A DNA stretch of 64,000 bases from Lepus europaeus (lineage: Eukaryota > Chordata > Mammalia > Lagomorpha > Leporidae). The notes beneath the pieces were generated by a model. It ran no database searches and was not told where the DNA came from. It was given only the letters and a program-made list of their open reading frames with translations. The translations under genes were made by a program, and so were the position numbers. Where the stretch lies: positions 42,808,577 to 42,872,576 of the forward strand of contig NC_084834.1 of NCBI RefSeq assembly GCF_033115175.1, in the 5' to 3' direction. This document shows, piece after piece, positions 33,771 through 45,412 of this stretch (within the stretch, counting starts at the first letter, position 1; each line of letters begins with the position of its first letter).

Positions 33771-36260
33771 CAGAAGTGAAGTTAAAACACCCGGCACAGA
33801 ATACTCATATGTTTGACAAGTAAATATATGAGGGTTGTAAAATGTTATAAGTAAAATTTTAATAAATAATAACTTTATTAACAAAACTGCCTTTAATTCT
33901 AAGATGGCATACATTTCAACATGACCCATTAAGAAATCTATGTATATATTTCAACACATTTACTCATTTAATATGCTGGATTTTTAATGCATCCAGATGT
34001 GTGCGTATGAATTACTTATAAATATTAGTGTCCTTTAAAATTGTTAGTCTAAATTGAGAAATTTTATGTATTATTTGTAATAATATACTCTGTATTTCTT
34101 AAAAACATAATAACTTATTGGGCAATTTCTATATGAGTACAGCTCTGATTCTTAACAAGGGAATACCTTCAAATTTGACATTTCTCCCTTCTCTCCATAT
34201 TTTAGCTGAAAATGTTTTTAATCACCTCACCAGCTACTGCCAGATCCATTCTTCCTGGGGCATATGAAAAGTACCCAATCGCTGCCAAGTCTCCCAGACC
34301 AAATTCAGTTCTTCAGCACCATCAACTTATCTAGTGATTAATTTTTCATACATTCTTCTCACTTTCAATGTCATACTATTCATTGGGAAAATGAGATAAA
34401 AACACCATCTGTGTCCCTATAAATAAAATCAGTTTACTAGATAAAACCGTGGTTTTATTTTAGAGATATCATTTGTCCCACACTATTCAGATAGAGATAG
34501 GGATTGTTAAGTTTGATAAATCTTGGCATGTTTCCTCCCATTTTTTAGTAAAATGTTTCAGAAAAACAAGATTATCTTCATGAGGTTTTTGTTCTTAACA
34601 TGCAGACTTTGTTTTAAGAAAGCAGAACCTAATTTCCCAAAGAGTTTTTGGGGATGATGCCATGACTTACAATAAACTAGCAGTTTTATTTTTCTTGTTC
34701 TTGCTGCTTTTGCTGTTATTTTTTATATTTTTCTTCTGGATCTACTTAGAAGAACCACAGAGATAAGGAAGTTTTTAAACCATTAAATAGACTATTAATT
34801 TCTGACCCTTTGAGTTAGTAATAGCTATTTCTTATCAAAGGTAAGGGTAGTTTTCAATCTTGCCTTTTTTATACTGTTATTTGTTATCAGTTACTTAGAG
34901 ATTATCAACCAAGTGATAATGCAGCTTAACGACACTCTACAGTGCTATATCCTTACTATGAAAAGGTAAAGATCACGTAGGTATGAGTACTGTAATCCTA
35001 ACTTTGATCCTACTCTCTCATCTAGAGATATAGGTCAAAGGAAATTCAAAAAGTATCTGGATTTGCTTATATCTAATTGAATATATATGTATGCCCAAAG
35101 GCTTTTTAAGGGTATTAAAATTATGTATGTGAAGAAATCTCTAGCATAGATTTATTTCTATTTATCAAATTTAAATGAAGGAAAATTGGAATGAAGTATT
35201 CATTAATAATTTGTTATTTTTTAACATTTAAGACTAAGATTTGTGGAAACTACTCTGTGAAATATGATTCTTCTTCATTACTTTTAATATTTAAGAACCA
35301 ATAATAGCAACTATGTGGAAAAATCACTTATGGTTAAGGTGATATATTAATTTACTGATATTCTGTGAGTGTTACATTGGTCACAGGGAAACTGTGACTA
35401 AAATTATTGAACAATAAATAAAATAGCAACCAGGTGATTATTTACAAAATGAACTCTCATTCCTTCACAATGACAAATAATATTTGGAAATATTTCCACA
35501 GCAAAAATTATGACATTAGAATATGCCTTTTTCATATGTTGACATGCATAATGTTAAATTCATTCAATTAGAACATTGGATAGAAATGAACAATACTTAC
35601 AAGAAGACTGCGCTAGATATAAGATATTGGCAAGAGCCTAACTGGCTCTCCCTCTGGTGCAGATAAACACGTTTAACACTAGGAGGAAAACCATGCACAG
35701 ACTGGAAAGATGATAGACTTTACTTCACACATATAATAGATGACACTATTCTAAATGAGACATAGATAGCCAAATTAGTTTCTTGATCCTGTGAGAAATT
35801 ACTCACATAGAAAGACATGAAATCTCTGCAGAACTGATGTAGGCATTGGTGCCTAACGTTCAATCCAGGTTCTTGCCTTATAATCATGATAGTAATATGA
35901 TTATGATGCCTCTGTCCTCTTGGTTCTGGATGAGAAAACGGAATCCTGTTGAGTGTTTTTGACCTACAGGTCAAGAGATAAATTGTTGCAGCACTTGCAA
36001 GGATTCTAGTCCTCTTGGGTATAACTAGCTGCTTACCTGTGACAGAGTATCAGACTGACTCCAAAGCAGTTTTATTATGGAAGAGTGTTCCTAGTTTATA
36101 GAAATGTTTGGAGAGCAGCAAAGAGATCTGCAGCATAGATGGGCAGTGGAGCTAGGTTCCTCTGGACCTGGCCTCCTCCCCAGCTGGAACTTTGTTTTCA
36201 AATTTTCAAGTAAAAAATTCATTGTGGATTTCATTTTTCATTCTTAATCTTCCAAAGGCT
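33771..36260. other. Long AT-rich unique stretch
   Basis: About 2.5 kb without any element I can name. The 84-codon reverse frame (35720-35974) lies in slightly GC-richer sequence (35600-36230) but shows no recognisable domain or splice context. Confidence 0.4.
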
Positions 36261-36267
36261 TTTTAAC

Positions 36268-36412
36268 TTCTCTACTTATTTAGGGGAAGAGACAGAGAAA
36301 GAGGCAGAAAGAGAGACAAGACAGATTAAGTTCCCATCCATTAGCTTACTCGTCAAAAGTTGAAGTTGGAATCAAGAGTGGAACCAGAAATCAAACATAG
36401 TGGCTGGGACGA
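36268..36412 (-). repeat. Fragment of ancient C-repeat SINE, reverse
   Basis: TTATTTAGGGGAAGAGACAG, a GA-rich block, then CATCCATTAGCTTACTCG and GGAACCAGAAATCAAAC. The 5' half of the SINE is missing and identity is low. Confidence 0.5.
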
Positions 36413-36454
36413 CTTTATTTTATTTTGTTAAATAAAGTTTTATTTAAACAGTTC

Positions 36455-36724
36455 AGAGGGAAGCCTGTGTGGCAGACACAATAACATCCCTCCAAAGAAA
36501 GACATTTATGAATCCTGTTCTTCAGAAACTTTAAATATGCTACTTCATCTTGTAGAAGTAACTTTGCTGAGGTAATTATGTATCTTGAAGTCATAATGTG
36601 TGAAAGAAGGAGGCTAGAGGGTCAGAGTAGAGAGAGGCTTTGAGGTGCAAGGCTCTGCTTTTAAGTTGGAGGAAGAGGTCACTAGCTAAGGCAGGCAGCC
36701 TGTAGGAGAGGTGAAAAACCAAGT
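36455..36724 (+). repeat. MaLR/MLT1-like LTR fragment, forward
   Basis: GTGTGGCAGACACAATAACA, CTTTGCTGAGGTAATTATG, GGCTAGAGGGTCAGAGTAG, GTTGGAGGAAGAGGTCACTA and GCAGGCAGCCTGTAGGAG occur in the order of a common ancient mammalian LTR of the ERVL-MaLR group. It is cut off at the right, where an opposite-facing LTR starts. Confidence 0.6.
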
Positions 36725-37064
36725 CCCTGCTGAAACACCGGAGATTTCTTTTCTCATAGCTCTAGATGTGATATGTCCACAATCAAAGTGCCTGTAAGGT
36801 TGGTTTCCTCTGAGGTCTGTCTCCTTAAGCAGACTTCTTAATGTGTCTTTACTTGCCATTTTTTCTGTGAGCATGTGTCTAGTGTGTGGCTCTTCCTATG
36901 AGAATACCAGCCTCACTGGATTAGGGTCTACTCTAATGGCCTCATGGTAATTTAAACACTTGTTTTAAATAACCTACTCCCAAATACAGTTACATTCTGA
37001 AGTTTGGACTATTAGGGTTTGCACATATGAGCTGGAGAAAATGGCTACAACACAGCCTATAACA
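36725..37064 (-). repeat. MaLR/MLT1-like LTR fragment, reverse
   Basis: Plus-strand words in the order of a reversed MLT1-type LTR: ATCAAAGTGCCTGTAAGGTT, GGTTTCCTCTGAGGTCTGTC, GAATACCAGCCTCACTGGAT, CCAAATACAGTTACATTCTG, and the terminal ACACAGCCTATAACA. The element's 5' TG would pair with the final CA near 37064. Confidence 0.65.
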
Positions 37065-38107
37065 AAAGAGGAAGAAAATTTAGCTCAGAATGACACAAAA
37101 TACAGTGTAGATTGGAAAAGTCAGTGGAGCTAATTGTCCTAAAAAAGACCACCCCAAAGGGCAGTCTCAAAGCTTACAGAAATCATCAGGCCCAGGTGTC
37201 ACCCCTGTCCTCAATTTTTGCTTGTGAGCCTCCCTGGAAGAGAAAGAAGTCCTCTGAAATGATGCAGAACTCCCAAGTGTACTGTGGCTGGAGGCAGGCA
37301 TCAGCCACACTCCTCAAAGAGGGAAGACAAGATCTTTCTTGATGGCAGATCAAAGCCGTGCATCTCCATGGCAGCCACAATTAATTTTGCTCTTTTTTAA
37401 TACCGTTTTTCCTGTGCATATACAAAATGTGAAACAATAGCTGCTAACATCTTGGCACCATTAGCAGAATAGCTAACTGTTGCCAGTTTTATAACGTATT
37501 ATGTAACAGATGCTTCAAATAGAAAATCAGTTAACTTAATTTCAACAAGAGCTTGATATTTTTGTAGAAACATCATTAAACATATTTTTGGAAATTCATT
37601 GTTTAAAGGTTAAACATTTGTTATTGTAAATGCTTTTGCAAGCTGGGTCAAAAGGTGTAACTCTGAAGACAAAATGATTTGTCTCTTTGATGACTGAAAC
37701 AAGATAATCCTGGAGCACAGCATCATAAAAATGCAGTGAAATTAAGAAACTATGGGAAAAATATTTTTGGAATTGGTTTTCATAGACACATGAATGTGCA
37801 TTCCAAGAAAAGAATACCTTCCAATTATAAAAATAAAACTACAGTTGTCAAAATGCACATCATTTAAGAACAGAATAGCTAAACTGTACAATTTGGGGAA
37901 AATGTTGAAATCTAATATTAAAAATTTCCTTTTTCTTTTTGCACTTGTCATTTGGTCTTTAGAAATATTTGTTCAACAGTTTTATGTGCATACTACAATG
38001 ATACTGATATTTAATTAATCATCCAAATTTGAATTTTTTGATAAAAATTGACTGAAACATTTTCATCAAAATGGTTAACAAAAATACTAAACAAAAATGC
38101 TAAGTTC
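37065..38107. other. Unassigned DNA; first 330 bases GC-richer
   Basis: 37100-37390 has balanced base composition and frames on both strands (76 and 64 codons) without recognisable domains. The rest is AT-rich with no element seen. Confidence 0.4.
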
Positions 38108-38396
38108 TGGGAGCTAGCATTGTGGTTCATGGGTTAAGATGCTACCGGCAACACTAGCATCCCAAATCAGAGTGTGATTCAAGTCCTACTCCTCTACTTC
38201 TGATCCAACATCCTGCTAATGCAGCTGGGAAGGCACCAAATCATGGCCCAAGTGTTTGTTCCCCTGTCCTCTGTACCCCACGTGGGAGATAGATAGAATT
38301 CCTGGTTCTTGGCTTGATCTGGCCAAGATCTGACTCTCGTCAACATTTGGGGTAGTTAACAGCTTAAGGAGGAGCTATCATTTCTCTCTGTCTCTG

Positions 38397-38430
<34 letters not shown>

Positions 38431-38460
38431 TCTCTCTCTCAAATAGATAGATTTTAAAAA
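38108..38460 (+). repeat. C-repeat SINE with long CT region
   Basis: Starts GGGAGCTAGCATTGTGGTTC, B-box-like ATTCAAGTCC, (CT)n at 38385-38440, tail CAAATAGATAGATTTTAAAAA. The body has private differences (for example TTTGTTCCCCTGTCCTCTG) that reappear in an inverted copy at 40.0 kb. Confidence 0.93.
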
Positions 38461-38462
38461 GT

Positions 38463-39377
38463 AAATGACAAATTCTGCAACTATGTACAAGATTTTCTTT
38501 CAAAATTACCTTATTTTAATTAATATCTCCACTAGGGAAGAATAATTGGGTGAAATGTTGATTTTTCACTGACTACATTTATTTTCTCTTCTAGAATGGA
38601 ATTAAATTGAGAAAACCTATGATTTGCAGCATTTAAGTTTGGACAACATTCAAATATCTTAAGATATTTATATATATAAGTATAGGTAAGATTTTTAAAC
38701 AGTTTTACATTGAAAAAAATTTATGAAAAGTTTTGCTGAATAGAGGCAAACTACAGCATGCATCAGAATATTAAGGCAAGAATAGTTATATACTTCAATG
38801 CCAGAAAATTGCTAACATCAAGCCAACATAATTTAGCAGACATTCTTCTATATTTACCTTGACATCTAAGAAGAAATTACTTCCTCCATTAAAAGTATTA
38901 TGGTCAGACAGAGTAGAATCATCTGAAGATTTTACAATTTAAAATTAGCTTCAAAATGCAACTTTGAAGAATACTTCGAATAAAAGTTTTTAAAATGGCA
39001 ATATATAAAATATGACCTTCAGAAAATTTATCAATGATAATGTATTATAGGCAAATATAGATAAGAAACTAAATTGACCACAAAGATGTATATGAAGATC
39101 ATAATTCTACCTGCTACATCTCAATATTCAAAATATTACTACAAAACAGGCTTTTAATTTGGTTTTATTTTAATAGGCAGTATAACATCCTGTATGTATA
39201 TATGCATACATATTATTGTGTAATATATGAGACAATTCAAACTTTGAAAATAGCTTTGCATATTATAGCATCAAATTATATTTTATACAAATTTTTGACT
39301 TAATTTAAAACTTTTTAAGTTAACAAATTTATAGGTCAATCAAATATTTCAAATATTGTACTAATTTCAGTCATTTT
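38463..39377. other. AT-rich unique DNA
   Basis: No element or protein-like frame recognised. Confidence 0.45.
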
Positions 39378-39680
39378 GGGGGTCAAATATTTTACCTAGC
39401 TGTTAAGCTGTCAGTAAAGGATACTCACATCCCACTTCAGAGTACATGGATACATGGGTACATCTCTTGGGTCCAGCTTCCTGCTACTGTGGAGCTTTGG
39501 AGGCAGTGGTGATGACTCAAGTGATTGTGTCCCTATCACGCATGTGTGAGATCTGCATTGAGATCTGGATTTGACTGTTACTCTGGTTCAGCTTTGGCTA
39601 TTATATGCATATGGGAAGTGACCAGCAGAAGAAAGCTCTCTCACTCTCTGCCTTTCAAGTAAATAAATAAACATTTAGAA
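39378..39680 (+). repeat. Ancient C-repeat SINE
   Basis: TTTTGGGGGTCAAATATTTT, CATCCCACTTCAGAGTACAT, GGCAGTGGTGATGACTCAAG, GTGTGAGATCTGC and the tail TTTCAAGTAAATAAATAAAC follow the SINE order with high divergence. Confidence 0.75.
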
Positions 39681-40014
39681 AATAAGTAATTAAATGATTT
39701 TGTAGCTCCTTTGCACTCTAAAAAGTGGCTCACCATGACAATGACTTACATCATCATACAACATATAAACACATTTGAAAGATATGTCTGTGCTTGCATG
39801 TTTGTGAAATGAAAACTGGCAGTCAGGTTTATACCTAACTAGAAGTCACTTTTATAAAGAAACCAAATATTTTTACTTTTTATTGGTCAATAACAATTGA
39901 CTGTAAGAGTTTATTTGTTATCAATGACTTAAACTTGGTTTCAATGAGTACAATAATGCAGTTGAGTCAATCAAAGGTAGGAATAATTTCTGACAATCAA
40001 GCCTTAACACACAA

Positions 40015-40128
40015 AGAGTCAGATCTTGGCCAGATCAAGCCAAGAACCAGGAATTCTATCTATCTCCCAAGTGGGGTACAGAGGACAGGGGAACAAACAC
40101 TTGGGCCAGCTGCATTAGCAGGATGTTG
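40015..40128 (-). repeat. Inverted duplicate of part of the 38.1 kb SINE
   Basis: These 114 bases are the reverse complement of 38206-38337, with one mismatch (40070) and one 18-base gap between 40107 and 40108. Eight or so A bases follow at 40129. Because the SINE at 38.1 kb is well diverged from its family, this near-identity shows a direct local copy, not a second family insertion. Confidence 0.9.
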
Positions 40129-40326
40129 AAAAAAAATCCCTAATAATGATTAATAAATACGAGATCACATATTAGTGATCCAAAGGCCTTTCAGGTGATT
40201 GGAACACCTGCAGGAAGGAGCATGCAGGTATTGAGATAGTGCTTGGAGATGCTTGCTGCAGAGCCACCTTCAACAGTGGACTCAGCTTATGAGCTTCCTA
40301 TTTAAAAAAAAAAAATAAAAAAATGA

Positions 40327-40606
40327 AATGAAGTGAAGAGGGGCCACTATTGTACTACAGTGGATTAAGCCCCCAGTTTTGATGTCAGCATCAAACATGG
40401 AGTGCCCATTTGAGTCCTGGCTGCTGCACTTGCTGTCCAGGTTCCTAGCAATGTGCCCAGGAAGGCAGTTGTGATGTTCAAAAATTTGGGTCCATGCCAT
40501 GCACGTGGAAGACTGAGCAAGCTCTCTCTCTCTCTCTCTTTTGCTCTCTCGGTCCATCTGCCTTTCAAATAAATGAATGCATCTCCAAGAAAAAAATGAA
40601 GTTAAG
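40327..40606 (+). repeat. C-repeat SINE with internal deletion
   Basis: Body 40339-40594 starts GGGGCCACTATTGTACTACA and ends AAATAAATGAATGCATC. The part between the GTGGAAGACTG-type block and the CT-rich region is missing (about 80 bases). The duplication AATGAAGTGAAG / AATGAAGTTAAG has one mismatch. A 137-codon reverse frame crossing it is not a gene. Confidence 0.9.
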
Positions 40607-40609
40607 GAT

Positions 40610-41250
40610 GAATCAGCAGACCCCCTAGCTCCAGACCCAGAGAGTTTGTTTCTTCTGTCACTAGCTGTATCTGCTAGGGAAATGTGAAAATCCAAGCATG
40701 TCTTTCATTGGGGCCAAGTTTAAGAGGATTGAATACCTGTTGGCTTTACTTGCTTGTTCATTCCTGCATTGAGTTTTTTCTTCTTAAAAATTACACTGAC
40801 ATGCATGTTCAATCCAATTGGTCTATGAATGAGTTACCTAAGATAGGAAATAAATGTTGTTTCCTCAGCCCCTGATCTTAATTTTGTTCATTAGTTCAGG
40901 CTGTGGGAATTCTGCCATGAATACAGAATAAAATCAAGTAGGAGCAAGATTGAAAATAACAGCAAATAATGTGTGGGCCTTGTTGAAATTAGCCCCAGGG
41001 CTAGACATAATGCCGGCAGAGATAAGTGCAATTGGGACTGGATGCTGCCAGTAGCGGTCATCCTCAGAGCAATCACTGCAAAGAAACAATTATACAGAGA
41101 CTTAGAGCTCTTTACTGTATTTTTCTACACATCTAGTTGCTTTATTATGCCTGGGCTATTGGTCCCTGGACTGATAATGCCATTTTATTGCATATAAAAA
41201 ATACAGCTTGTTCCTTTGTTTATACTGTGATGTTTTGTGCTGTAGGGAGG
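40610..41250. other. Repeat-free candidate conserved non-coding segment
   Basis: No repeat is recognised across about 640 bases. Composition is more balanced than the surroundings around 40960-41080 (GTGTGGGCCTTGTTGAAATT and GCCGGCAGAGATAAG). Overlapping forward and reverse frames cover it with no protein match. The conserved-element idea is inference only. Confidence 0.3.
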
Positions 41251-41975
41251 AGAAAAACAACTTTTTGCTAAAGCACATATTTTGTAGCATTCTTCTCTTG
41301 CTCAAGGTAAGGCAAAATGTGCCTATTAAAAATTAAAAGTCATATAATGTGTTGTTTGAATGGAAAAATAAATTGGAATTCTATAACCAAAATAAGTGAA
41401 ACTCTTCAAAAATTTGAAAAGTGAACATTACACTGCTTATGAATTAAATTATAATGGAAATTTGAAAGTATCATGAACCAAATAGTAATTAAAACATGAC
41501 TTATCAATGTTTGTGGGAGGTAAAGTTTTTCCCAAGGATGTATGGAATTTTTCATTATTATTTATAATAGAAAAGACAATAAAAATAACTAAGTAATCCT
41601 GAAAAATTAGAGAATATTAGCCAACTAAATCCAAGTATAATCAAGAACAGAAATAAGTGGTAGAGAAATATTATACAGTACAGTGGATTTTAAAAGCTAA
41701 TTTGGTATTTGACAATTCTAAGAAATATGAAAACTCCTGGGAAGACTGGGAAAGAGCACAAGAAAGAAGGCAGAGAAATTAATATTAGAAAAAGGTGATT
41801 TCTCTTCCTAACATGCAGGTATCAAAAAATATGTACGAGTTTAGGAAAACCTTGTGACAATATAATTCCAAATTTTTATTAAGGATCAATTTCTAGATAA
41901 ACACACTTCACCAAACTGACACCGTAACTAGAAAATCTGATTTTTCTTGCATGCATTAACAACATACATTGTGCA
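41251..41975. other. AT-rich unique DNA
   Basis: No element recognised. Confidence 0.45.
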
Positions 41976-41979
41976 CATG

Positions 41980-42265
41980 TATGGCACAGTGCTTGGGAAG
42001 TCCTCGTCCTACGTCAGAGTACCTGAGTGTAAGTCTCAGCTCTGCTTCTGATTCCAACTTCTGTCAAAGCACCCACTGGGAGGCAGTGGGTAGTTGGTTG
42101 GCTGCTACCCATATAGGAGACCCAAATTAAATTCCAAGTTCCTGGCTTTGTATTGACCCAGCCCTGGCTATTGGGAGAATTTGAGGAGTGAACTAGTAGA
42201 CTAGAGATTTTTCTCTGTGTCTCTCTCTCTCTCCCAATTTTTGAAGTAGATATATATCTTTAAAT
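41980..42265 (+). repeat. Older C-repeat SINE
   Basis: TATGGCACAGTGCTTGGGAA, then GTAAGTCTCAGCTCTGC, GAGACCCAAATTAAATTCC, GGCTATTGGGAGAATTTGAG and a CT run. The A-box region is diverged and no duplication was found. Confidence 0.82.
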
Positions 42266-43596
42266 TAAAATTATAAAGACATTCCGAAATATTTATTTGG
42301 AATGAAAACACCTGATGATTTCACCAATTTAAAAAATTGCTTTAAAAATTTAAAGAACAAATCCCATTGATTCTAGTCAAACTCTAACAAAGACTAAAAT
42401 ATTAAATATTCTCTGACTTTTTATAAAATCCACATAAACCTTGATTTCAAAACTTGACAAAGGTTTCATAAGTGAGCACAAGGGAGACGTTACTCAAAAA
42501 TCTAAATTCACACCAACAAAATGTTAACAAGCTGAATTAAAAATACACATAAAACATTGCAATAATACAATTTTGAATTTATTCCAGGAAGGAAAAGAAG
42601 AAATGGCACTAGAAAATCAACTCATTTAATTTATCAGTACTTGAAGAAAGTAAACAACCAGACAAGTAAACAAGATTATTGGTAATGGTAAGTAAATTAT
42701 TAAAATAAAATATGAAAATGCAGTAAGACGCAGGGGTATGAATAGATCAGTAATGGGAGAAGATAGACTTTTAAGTTTGAAGTTTTTTAAAGTCTTTATA
42801 AAGAGCTAACAGTTGAGCTAACATTAGAGTAGGGTCTTTTGAAGAAAAGGAGAAGGGCCATGAGTGGACTACTTTGCATCAGCATTTACATATAAACTGG
42901 TTGCTATAAATTATTTTCTTTCATGCGCACTCCAATTACCACCCTGGCTTTCTCCACACTTTCATAACTTCTAAAAGAATTTTAACTTACTCCCCTACAT
43001 CTCCTTCTCTCATTAACTCATTGCAGTGTGGCTGCCTTACCCAGAATCCCATGAAAACTGATTTTGCCAAGATTTCCTAGATATTGGTATCATTCAGTGT
43101 TCACTTATTACCAACCTATACCAATAAAAGTAAAATGGTTTGCATTATCTAATAATACAGCACTCCTGGGTAGTATACTCTGTGCTAAATTCATTTTTTT
43201 TTTTTTTTACTTCTTTGTGGACAACTCCACCTCAAGGCATCATTTGCAGCTAAAACTTAGAATGCCCACTTCTGAATATCACTCTTTTGCACCAAACTCT
43301 TTCTTTATAATGTTCCCTATTTTAATAAAAAGTCTCACTAACCACCTAGTTTTCTAAACCATAAAGGTAGACATCAATTTTAATACTTCACTATCCATAA
43401 ACAGAGCATTATTCATTTACTGTTACAAGTTCTGTGTTACATGTTTAGAGAATTATTATTCTCTCTTTTCTGACTGCTTCTTTCACAGTAAAACCTAGTA
43501 ACATCTGTTTCCTGGACAAAAGCCAATCTAACAATCTCAAAGCTAGCCTTATTTCATATTAATTACCACACCATACTCTTTCAAAGAGTAAAATCA
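42266..43596. other. AT-rich DNA, no element named
   Basis: A 97-codon forward frame (43064-43357) is rich in Phe and Ser and lies across a T-run. I see no protein similarity. Old unrecognised repeats are possible in 42900-43500. Confidence 0.35.
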
Positions 43597-43840
43597 GGGG
43601 TGCATGTTTAGCCTAGTGGTACATGGCTAGTTGGGATGCTTGCATTGCGTACCAGAGTGCATGAGTGTGAGTTTCAGCTCAGCTCCCCATTCCAGCTTCC
43701 TGCTAACACAGGCTTGAGAGGCAGCTGGTATCCGCTGATGTGGGAGTCTTGTATTGGATACCAAGTCCCAGCTTTGAGCTCTGTCCTTCTGGCCACTGTG
43801 GGCATTTGGAAATAAAAATAAAACAAAAATGATGGCATCT
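43597..43840 (+). repeat. Older C-repeat SINE, shortened at the 3' end
   Basis: GGGGTGCATGTTTAGCCTAG, GAGTGTGAGTTTCAGCTC, GCTTGAGAGGCAGCTGG, GCCACTGTGGGCATTTGG, then straight to AAATAAAAATAAAAC with no CT-rich block. The frames of 62-89 codons on the reverse strand are artefacts. Confidence 0.8.
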
Positions 43841-44089
43841 CTCCCTCCTGTAGAAGTTCCACAATGGATTTCTGTCACTCTTATAAGACCCTCCATGCTG
43901 CATAGAACTGTGAAACTGATCTAATCTCATCGTTCTCTTAAGATTCAGTTATTCTTTGGTCTCATTGAACTGCTGTGAGATTCTAAAAGGTTCTATATTC
44001 TTTTGTTTTAGGATCCTCTTTGTGGCTAGAACAATTATCCCAAATAATTCAATTTCCAAAGAAGTCCTTAAGAAATTTCTTTCATTCTG

Positions 44090-44340
44090 TGTCAGCTAGA
44101 ATGCACCTCCTAGTAGAGAATCATCTGTCTTCTATGCCACATTTTGCTCCTTTCATACCAGTCATCTGACTTCACTGTACGGTTTCAATTACTTGTCTGC
44201 TTTCTCTGTTAAAGAAATTTGTGGATAAAGAGTCTCACTTTGTCTTTTGCTCTGTAAACCAGTATTTAGTACAGTGACTGGCAATAGAGTGGAAGTGATC
44301 ACTAAAATAGAGCAAAGAGATAGTGAATGAATGACAACTT
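44090..44340 (+). repeat. Ancient L2-type LINE 3' tail
   Basis: GTCAGCTAGAATGCACC, CACTTTGTCTTTTGCTCTGT, AGTATTTAGTACAGTGACTGG and the end AGTGAATGAATGAC follow the L2 3' order. Diverged. Confidence 0.5.
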
Positions 44341-45297
44341 CTCACTTCATAGCTGATACATTAAGCAAGGGGAAACAAAGTAGTATGATATACATGTGCA
44401 TTGAAATTTTCTTTGCAACATTTTTCTTGGAAACATTTTATAATATTTTAAACACAGGGATAGGTATAGCAAATAAAATAAGGGTCAACCAATTACATGA
44501 TATCCAGAGTTAACAAATGTTAACATTTGAATTTCTTGATTAGGACCATTAAAATAATAATTGCACTATTACAGACTTCATGTTTTTTTGTAGCCATTCT
44601 CTTATTTTCCTAGATAGAGAAAACATATTCAAGTTGGTGAATTACCACCCTACTGTGACTACACTATATGTCTGTTTTTTTTAAATAATATCCTTTATAA
44701 AATGAGTTTTTTTCAATATAATAAATGTACTTATATATTTTTCAAAGCTTACTATCTTTACTCTCAATGTGTTTTTGAGAATCAGTCCTATCGATAAACT
44801 CACTTTAAGTTCTATGTACTATCATGTCAATACACTATAATTTATCTATGATTCACTTATTAAAGGGAAATTTTTTTGAAATTTTAACCAATTTATAAGA
44901 ACGATTCATATGTAATTTCAATAACACATGCTCAAAAATGTTTTAGTTATATGAATCAAGAATAAAACTTTCAGTATAACCATATAGTTTTCTATCATTA
45001 CATAAATTGACATCATATTATTTTTCATTTTATGGCCCAAGTATTCTTACATCAGTCTGCATGCTTTATTTATCAGCTTCCATGAAAGCTATGTTAAAAC
45101 AGCTAAATTAAGATTGGAAATATATTGACTTATTTTATATTCTACTAACAGATATTTTATGGATCTTGAGAATATATTACTAACTACATAAACATTCAGA
45201 AGCATTATATTTTTCTTTAGTGTTTCCTTTTAATTAATATCTTTTTTTCTTAATAACATTCTGTTTCAAATACATGTTACTAAAATAAATAATTTAT
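44341..45297. other. AT-rich unique DNA
   Basis: No element recognised. Confidence 0.45.
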
Positions 45298-45412
45298 GGG
45301 GCCGGCGCTGTGGCATAGTGGGTAAAGCTGCCACCTGAAGTGCCAGCATCCCACATGGGTGCCGGTTCAAGACCCTGATGCTTCACTTCTTATCCAACTC
45401 TCTGCTATATAA
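45298..45412 (+). repeat. 5' third of a C-repeat SINE, cut off
   Basis: A well-preserved start GGGGCCGGCGCTGTGGCATA with A-box and B-box (GGTTCAAGACC) runs to CTCTCTGCTATATA and then stops. The following sequence is LINE-1 3' UTR lacking its own tail. Confidence 0.9.

Noticed and set aside
33453..33929. 158-codon reverse open frame, the longest in the window
   Set aside because: Most of it is the reverse translation of a young SINE, and the rest runs into its A-rich tail and flanking AT-rich DNA. Similar frames appear in every young SINE copy.
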